Below, piece by piece: positions 59,446-64,000 of a stretch of DNA of 64,000 bases. This stretch comes from Myxococcales bacterium (lineage in GTDB: Bacteria; Myxococcota; UBA796; SXON01): NCBI GenBank assembly GCA_009692585.1, contig SHYX01000025.1:1-64000 (forward strand), given 5' to 3'. Made by a program: the position numbers and the translations under genes. Numbering within the stretch: position 1 is the first letter of the stretch; every line of letters begins with the position of its first letter. Below the pieces are notes generated by a model that was not told where the DNA came from, did not search any database, and saw only the letters and a program-made list of their open reading frames with translations.

Positions 59446-60603
59446 TCATCGCACCGGCCCCACCACGAACACCAGGTGCTTCAGGTACTCGGTCTCGGGA
59501 ACGTTGGGCAGGATCGGATGATCCGGCGCCTGGCCTCCCCGGCGGACCAACTGCAACCGGCGCCCGGCCGAGCGGGCAGCGTGAACCACCGTCTCCATGA
59601 ACCGCTCCGCCTGGACGTGGTGAGAGCAGGATGACGTAAACAGCAGGCCGCCAGGCTTCACCAGGCGGATCGCTGCCTGATTCACGCGCTTGTAGGCGCC
59701 CAACGCGACCCCCGCCGACTTCCGGTTCTTGGCGAACGGGGGCGGGTCGATGCAGACGATGTCCAGACTCGCGGTGGGCAACTTCGCCATCTCGGCCTCG
59801 GCGTCGCCCTGGACGACCCGAACCTCCAGGTCGTTGAGCGCCGCGTTGTTGCGGATGAGCGCATTCGCCGCCGCGCTCGACTCGATGGTCGTGGCCTGCG
59901 CCGCGCCATGACGCATCGCCACCAGCGCCCACCCGCCCAGGTGTGCGTACACGTCGAGCACGCTGGCCCCCGCCGCCCGCGTGGCAAAGAAGGCGCGGTT
60001 CTCGGCCTGGTCGAAGAAGAAGCCGGTCTTCTGGCCGTCGACGAGGTCGGCCTCGTAGCGGACGGCGTTCTCCTCGAAGCGGACGCGCGCCGGGACTTCG
60101 CCCCACCAGACCCCCTTGTCGAGCGGGAGCCCCTCCATCTCACGCACCGGCACGTCACCCCGGAACACCACCCCGGTCGGGGCGACCACGGCCTCCAACG
60201 CCGCACGAATCATCTCGCGACGCACCTCCATGCCCGCGGTGGTGATCTGCACGCTGAGCACGTCCTCATAGCGATCGATGATCAACCCCGGAAGGCCGTC
60301 CGCCTCGCCCGCGCACAGGCGATAACTCCGCCGTCCCGGCGCCACCCGTGCCCGCAGCGCCACCGCCTCCTGCAGGCGCCGCATGTACAGGCCGGCATCG
60401 TCCGGCGAGTCGGCGGGGCCACAGTACAGGCGGATCGCGATCAGCGAATGGGGGTTGGAGTAACCCCGCCCAAGCACGTGCCCGGACGGATCCACGACCT
60501 CGACGGCGCCGCCCACCGGCAACTGGATCACCGGCGGGGACACCACCTCGTTGGAGAATATCCACGGGTGGCCGGAGCGCGGGCGGGCGGTCACGCGGAG
60601 CAT
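59446..60603 (-). CDS. rlmI: 23S rRNA m5C methyltransferase RlmI-like
   Basis: Class I SAM methyltransferase of 385 residues. An N-terminal PUA domain (RPRSGHPWIFSNEVVSPP, SLIAIRLYC) precedes a catalytic core: FFFDQAENRAFFATRAAGASVLDVYAHLGGWALVA (motif I), VQGDAEAEMAKLP, IVCIDPPPFAKNRKS (motif IV) and FTSSCSHHVQAERFM with the catalytic Cys. The DPPxFAKN and SCSHHV patterns are those of RlmI. Second gene of an operon behind a methyltransferase gene, 2 nt after its stop. Confidence 0.9.
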   Translation of the reverse strand: MLRVTARPRSGHPWIFSNEVVSPPVIQLPVGGAVEVVDPSGHVLGRGYSNPHSLIAIRLYCGPADSPDDAGLYMRRLQEAVALRARVAPGRRSYRLCAGEADGLPGLIIDRYEDVLSVQITTAGMEVRREMIRAALEAVVAPTGVVFRGDVPVREMEGLPLDKGVWWGEVPARVRFEENAVRYEADLVDGQKTGFFFDQAENRAFFATRAAGASVLDVYAHLGGWALVAMRHGAAQATTIESSAAANALIRNNAALNDLEVRVVQGDAEAEMAKLPTASLDIVCIDPPPFAKNRKSAGVALGAYKRVNQAAIRLVKPGGLLFTSSCSHHVQAERFMETVVHAARSAGRRLQLVRRGGQAPDHPILPNVPETEYLKHLVFVVGPVR

Positions 60604-60605
60604 CG

Positions 60606-61232
60606 CTACTCGCGCAGGGTGGAAGGCTGGGCCGCCACGTCCCGCCGGCCCGCGAGGCAACGCCAGGCGGCCGATTGACCCGCACCATCGTCCTCCGCCG
60701 AGAACCGGGTGCGCGCCACCTCGACCAGCTCCAGATGGGGCTCGATGGCCAGGGCGATGTCGCGGAGGCTCCGTCGCGGCGGGCCCGTCTCGCGGGCGGG
60801 ACCCTCGGTGCTTCCCGAGACGGAGAGCCATCGCCCCCCGACCGTGAGCTGTCGCGACACCCGGGCGGCGTACCGATCGCGGTCGGCGGCGCCGTCGAAG
60901 ACGTGCCAGACGCCCCGATCGAAGACGAACGCGAACGGCCCGCCCGGGGCATCCTCGCCGAGGTAGTCCACCACCGCGAACTCGATGGACACTCCCGCAG
61001 CGGCCGCGCGCTGCCGCGCTCGCTCTACCGCCCGCGGCGAAACATCGGTCGCGACGACATCCACGCCCAACGACGCCAGGTACACCGCGTTGGTGCCGGT
61101 CCCACACCCGATCTCGAGCACGCGCCCGTCGGGCACCCCGGCCGCCTCGATGTGCTGCCGAAGGTGCATGCACACCGCGCCGGTGTCCCAGGGCAGGGGA
61201 CCCGCCGCGTACCGATCATCCCATTGGTTCAT
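60606..61232 (-). CDS. SAM-dependent methyltransferase
   Basis: Protein of 208 residues: MNQWDDRYAAGPLPWDTGAVC at the N-terminus, VLEIGCGTGTNAVYLASLGVDVVATDVSPRAVERAR (motifs I and II), FVFDRGVWHVFD, and VGGRWLSVSGSTEGPARETGPPRRS. It resembles thiopurine/tellurite-type small-molecule methyltransferases (TehB/TPMT-like). The substrate is unknown. ATG 61232 overlaps the TGA of the upstream DUF3616 gene (ATGA). Confidence 0.85.
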   Translation of the reverse strand: MNQWDDRYAAGPLPWDTGAVCMHLRQHIEAAGVPDGRVLEIGCGTGTNAVYLASLGVDVVATDVSPRAVERARQRAAAAGVSIEFAVVDYLGEDAPGGPFAFVFDRGVWHVFDGAADRDRYAARVSRQLTVGGRWLSVSGSTEGPARETGPPRRSLRDIALAIEPHLELVEVARTRFSAEDDGAGQSAAWRCLAGRRDVAAQPSTLRE

Positions 61233-62029
61233 GGCGCCGGAGCTAACGCCGGAACGTCGAGCTCGCCCCAGCGAGACGGCTCCTTGCACGCGCCCGGCTC
61301 GCCGCTGCCATCGACGACGAAGCGCAAGCGGGTGTCTTCCATCCAGATGCCCTCGGTCGAAGGCGGCAGGACCACCGGCAAGAGCATCGGGACCGCACCG
61401 AGCGCGGGTAGGAACCACAAGGAGTGCGGGACGTCCTGGTCGGTCGCGGGGCCGCCGACGATGAGCAGGCCACCCTTCCACGGAGCCAGCGCGCGCACCC
61501 CGGCGCCGGCCAGGTCGACGTCGGTGGTCCTGAGGATCATCCCCGCCTGCGCGCCGCCGGCCACCTCCATCAAGCGGGCCCGCCCGGCGAAGAGCGGCGC
61601 CCGAAGCCCCACGAGGAACGTGCCGTTGCTGTACGCCGCGCCCTCGATGTTCGCGTCGTCCACGCCGGGAAACTGCAGCGCGAGGGCGGGCGCCCCCAGC
61701 CCAACGATGCGATGCCGGGCGGGGCGGGGCTTTCCCTTCTTGCTGAGGCTGTGGCTCCCCACCACCACGAGGTCGTTTCCCGCCAACGCCAGCGCCTCGA
61801 TGTCCTCGATCGGTGAGGCGAGAGGCTCCTCGCGGAGCAGTTGCATCGCGTCGTCGTAGACGAACACCCGGTCCTCGGCCTCGTTGTCGCCGACGATCCA
61901 CTCGGTCCCGCGGTGCACGAGCGCCGACGCCTCGCAGGAGACCGCGAGACTCCGCAGGGGGTCCACCGCGGGGCCGCCGCCCCCGGCCACCCCGTGGGAG
62001 CACCCCAGCGCTAGAAGGAGCCCGCCCAC
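61229..62029 (-). CDS. DUF3616-like lipoprotein
   Basis: Predicted lipoprotein of 266 residues from GTG 62029 (MGGLLLALGC, Cys10). The mature part is a beta-propeller-like DUF3616 protein: EWIVGDNEAEDRVFVYD, IEDIEALALAGNDLVVVGSHSLSKKGKPRPARHRI, NIEGAAYSNGTFLVGLRAPL, VDLAGAGVRALAPWKGGLLIVGG, STEGIWMEDTRLRFVVDGSG. The SHSxxKKGKPRxxRHR motif is characteristic. Function of the family is unknown. It overlaps the upstream PEGA gene by 19 nt and the downstream methyltransferase by 4. Confidence 0.75.
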   Translation of the reverse strand: MGGLLLALGCSHGVAGGGGPAVDPLRSLAVSCEASALVHRGTEWIVGDNEAEDRVFVYDDAMQLLREEPLASPIEDIEALALAGNDLVVVGSHSLSKKGKPRPARHRIVGLGAPALALQFPGVDDANIEGAAYSNGTFLVGLRAPLFAGRARLMEVAGGAQAGMILRTTDVDLAGAGVRALAPWKGGLLIVGGPATDQDVPHSLWFLPALGAVPMLLPVVLPPSTEGIWMEDTRLRFVVDGSGEPGACKEPSRWGELDVPALAPAP

Positions 62030-63273
62030 CCGAGGAGGCCCCCACCCGGAGCCGGCAGGATCACCGGCGCCCCGCTCCCGTCGACGAGAAACAACACCAC
62101 CCCAGTGGCGACGAGCACCCCGCCGCCCGCGAAGAGGCCGATCATCAGGTTGCCGCGCGGCGCGAACTCCTTGGTGTAATAGGTGTCGGCCGCGGATTGC
62201 AGACGCCGTTGGTCGGGTTCGCTGGTTGCGTCGGCTGCCGCCGCGTTCATGTCCGACCAGGTGCCGTAGGCGTCCTGCGCCTCCATCCACGCATAGATCC
62301 CGCCGCCCGCCACGGCCGCGCCGACCCCCGCCAGCACGCCCCCGGCGATGCGCACACCGGCCTTCGGGTTTGCCGGAACCGTGGCGCCATCGAGTCCTTC
62401 GTCCGGCGCCGCCCGGCCGGTGGGTTGGGTCTCAGCGGCGTGCCGCTCCGACCAGCTCTTCGGTGGCGCCAGGTCCTCGTCGGGCTCCGCCGGTTCTTCC
62501 TCGGGCGCGTCCCCATCCTCCTCGGGTTCGCCCGGGCCCCGGGCCCCACTCGCCAACGCCGCCTTGCCGGCCGCGCCCACCGCGACGATGGTGCCGGCGT
62601 CGTCACCCCTCCCGAGCTTGATGCGAAAGACCAACCCGTCGCCGCCGCCGACCTCGACCGTGGCCTCCACGTCGTTGTACCCTTTGGCACGGGCCCCGAT
62701 GGTGTGGCGACCCTCGAACACGCTCGGCAACGACGCCGCGTCCTGCCCGACCTCCCGGTCGTCGAAGTACAGCGTGCCGGCGCGCGGCGTCACCGAGAAC
62801 TCCACCGTGCTCGTTCCCAGCTTCTCCAACTCGATAGGCAGCTCGAGCTCCTGACCGCCGATCAGCTCGAGGGAGTACGACGCCGTCGCGTACCCTTTGA
62901 GCTTGGCGCTGACCTCGTAGGTGCCGCACGGCAGCCCCACCGGGACGTTGGGGCTGATGCGAACGACACCGCCGTTGACGTCCAGGGTGGCCTGCGCCGG
63001 CCGCACCAGGACCGTCAACATCGCCAGCTGCTCCTCGGCGAAGACCTCGACCTCGCGCGCCTCGTCCTCCCGCAGGTCCACCGTCGCCTCGCCGGCGCGG
63101 CACAGATCGCCCACCAGGACGGTCACCCGACCCGCCTTCACGTTGCGAAGCACCGCGGGCGTCGTCTTGCCGGTGTCTTCGCCGTTGAGGACGATGGTGA
63201 GTCCGTCGAGGTTGGAGGAGACGGTCAGCTCGCCGGCAATCGCGGCGGCAAAGAGGAAAAGGAAGGGAATCAT
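62011..63273 (-). CDS. PEGA-domain membrane protein
   Basis: Protein of 420 residues. A short uncharged signal (MIPFLFLFAAAIAG) is followed by three or four PEGA-like beta domains (LTVSSNLDGLTIVLNGEDTGKTTP, VGLPCGTYEVSAKLKGYATASYSLEL, RAGTLYFDDREVGQDAASLPSVFEGRHTIGARAKGYNDVEATVEVG). An acidic Glu/Pro linker (about 240-275) and two C-terminal membrane spans (AGVRIAGGVLAGVGAAVAGGGIYAW and LMIGLFAGGGVLVATGVVLFLV) follow. PEGA proteins often accompany Ser/Thr kinase signalling in myxobacteria, and the gene overlaps a PP2C phosphatase gene (ATGA). Confidence 0.75.
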   Translation of the reverse strand: MIPFLFLFAAAIAGELTVSSNLDGLTIVLNGEDTGKTTPAVLRNVKAGRVTVLVGDLCRAGEATVDLREDEAREVEVFAEEQLAMLTVLVRPAQATLDVNGGVVRISPNVPVGLPCGTYEVSAKLKGYATASYSLELIGGQELELPIELEKLGTSTVEFSVTPRAGTLYFDDREVGQDAASLPSVFEGRHTIGARAKGYNDVEATVEVGGGDGLVFRIKLGRGDDAGTIVAVGAAGKAALASGARGPGEPEEDGDAPEEEPAEPDEDLAPPKSWSERHAAETQPTGRAAPDEGLDGATVPANPKAGVRIAGGVLAGVGAAVAGGGIYAWMEAQDAYGTWSDMNAAAADATSEPDQRRLQSAADTYYTKEFAPRGNLMIGLFAGGGVLVATGVVLFLVDGSGAPVILPAPGGGLLGWAGSF

Positions 63274-64000
63274 GGCTGCCGTTTGTACGCGAAGTCGGTG
63301 CGCCCCGAGAAGGTTGTCTCGGCGGCCGGATCGGCCTCTACGGCGAGCACGTCGACGACGATGGCGGTGGCATCGTCCTGCCCGCCGCGCTGGTTGACCT
63401 CGGCGATGATCGCGTGCGCGGCGCGTTGGGGAGAGCCACCTCCTGTCCACCACATGTCGGTGATCTCGTCGGGGGTGATGACCTCGGTCACGCCGTCGGT
63501 GACGAGCAGAAAGAGGTCGCCTACGAAGAGCGGCTCCTGCCAGATCTGCATCACGCCCGCGATCTCGGGCCCCATGCCGACGTAGGCCCCGAGCGCCCGT
63601 CCACCCCGATGCTGCTCGGTCAGCCGGACGCAGTCCCCATGCCGCACCCGGTACAGCTGCGAATCGCCGACATGCACCACGGTGGCCACGCCGTACGCGA
63701 GCCACAGCATCGACACGGTGCACGCGGCCTGGCCTGGCCCGAGGCCGCGAAGCTCCCAATCAACCTCGTTGACGAGCTGGGTGAGCGACTCCACGCGGGG
63801 TGCCTGGAACCGATCGAAGAAGGTGTCGATGCGCGAACACATGAGCTCGGCCGCGTACCGGCCGCGCCGCGAGGTGCTGACGCCGTCGGCCACCGCGAAG
63901 ATCGTCCCCTTCCGAAACGCCGAGACCGCGAGGTGGTTCACGTCGAGAATTCGATATTGATCCTCGTTTTCGGCATGATGGGGCCCCGTCCGTGTGGCGG
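63270..64000 (-). CDS. PP2C-family Ser/Thr phosphatase (partial)
   Basis: The frame is open through the window edge, so the N-terminus is missing. Visible: HAENEDQYRIL, the family's NED motif near the start, FAVADGVSTSRRGRYAAEL, ACTVSMLWL, VVHVGDSQLYRVR, LLVTDGVTEVITPDEI and GGQDDATAIVVDV. These carry the metal-binding aspartates of PP2C/SpoIIE-type phosphatases, so it should be active. GTG 63941 is only an internal start candidate; the NED motif upstream of it shows that the gene begins further out. It likely reverses Ser/Thr kinase signalling linked to the PEGA protein. Confidence 0.85.
   Translation of the reverse strand, partial: ATRTGPHHAENEDQYRILDVNHLAVSAFRKGTIFAVADGVSTSRRGRYAAELMCSRIDTFFDRFQAPRVESLTQLVNEVDWELRGLGPGQAACTVSMLWLAYGVATVVHVGDSQLYRVRHGDCVRLTEQHRGGRALGAYVGMGPEIAGVMQIWQEPLFVGDLFLLVTDGVTEVITPDEITDMWWTGGGSPQRAAHAIIAEVNQRGGQDDATAIVVDVLAVEADPAAETTFSGRTDFAYKRQP

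Noticed and set aside
1..64000. tRNA genes and CRISPR arrays
   Set aside because: Looked for T-loop consensus with a matching acceptor stem and for regularly spaced repeats; none was found. The GTTCGAA-like words seen lie inside coding frames.

Overview
The window is about 70% GC and densely coded on both strands. It looks like a chromosomal segment of a myxobacterium-like (Myxococcota) bacterium. The signs are many FG-GAP/VCBS and CRTAC1-type lipoproteins, a MopE-type Asp-rich repeat protein with a short MYXO-CTERM-like tail, an AgmX/PglI-type C-terminal domain protein, PEGA proteins, a DUF1501 protein beside a CxxCH lipoprotein, and ferritin-like lipoproteins. The assignment is inference. 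No tRNA, 16S/23S rRNA or CRISPR array was recognised. One structured RNA gene, RNase P RNA (rnpB, minus strand, about 51779-52217), is clear.

Layout. 1-6381: end of a flavoprotein, a ferritin-like lipoprotein, asnS (minus), then a translationally coupled trio (lipoprotein, CxxCH lipoprotein, Tat-exported DUF1501 protein). 6403-17322: FG-GAP lipoprotein, membrane glycosyltransferase-like protein, a twice-frameshifted gene, an ABC-F ATPase, a PEGA-like anchor protein, gpmI, threonine aldolase, pyrD, a 90-nt repeat and a broken PKD lipoprotein. 17379-22774: a complete isc operon (merR-like regulator, iscS, iscU, iscA, hscB, hscA, fdx) behind a recognisable promoter. 22790-26619: orphan PstS-like protein, rocD, a degenerate hydrolase-like gene and a metallophosphoesterase. 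26626-30511 (minus): hutD, two paralogous ATP-grasp ligases and a lipoyl-less E2-type acyltransferase in one tight operon. 30533-34407: HelD-type helicase, AgmX-like protein, ychF. 34408-35680: IS4-type transposase remnant and a hypothetical gene. 35681-42326: small lipoproteins, namZ (DUF1343), methyltransferase, a molybdopterin-oxidoreductase stub, SDR, SGNH hydrolase, heptosyltransferase. 42512-48237: FG-GAP fragment, nucleotidyltransferase with a 58-residue partner, two tail-to-tail CRTAC1 lipoproteins, frameshifted Uma2 gene, HTH/HsdR chimera. 48385-64000: class I fumarase with the second repeat copy, membrane protein, rnpB, lipoprotein, two tandem isocitrate-dehydrogenase-like genes, an acyltransferase-like gene, rpmG, MopE-like protein, a truncated VapBC-type pair, nitrilase, copper monooxygenase, rlmI, methyltransferase, DUF3616 lipoprotein, PEGA membrane protein and a PP2C phosphatase running off the window.

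Two window-wide patterns stand out. First, at about a dozen unlinked genes a TAnnnT/C hexamer ends 5-7 nt before the start codon, which is the signature of leaderless transcripts; it also fixes several starts. Second, ten predicted lipoproteins have the lipobox cysteine only 7-10 residues from the initiator Met and no basic residue before it. Several frames are broken by single-base changes in G or C runs, so true pseudogenes and assembly errors cannot be separated from this sequence alone.
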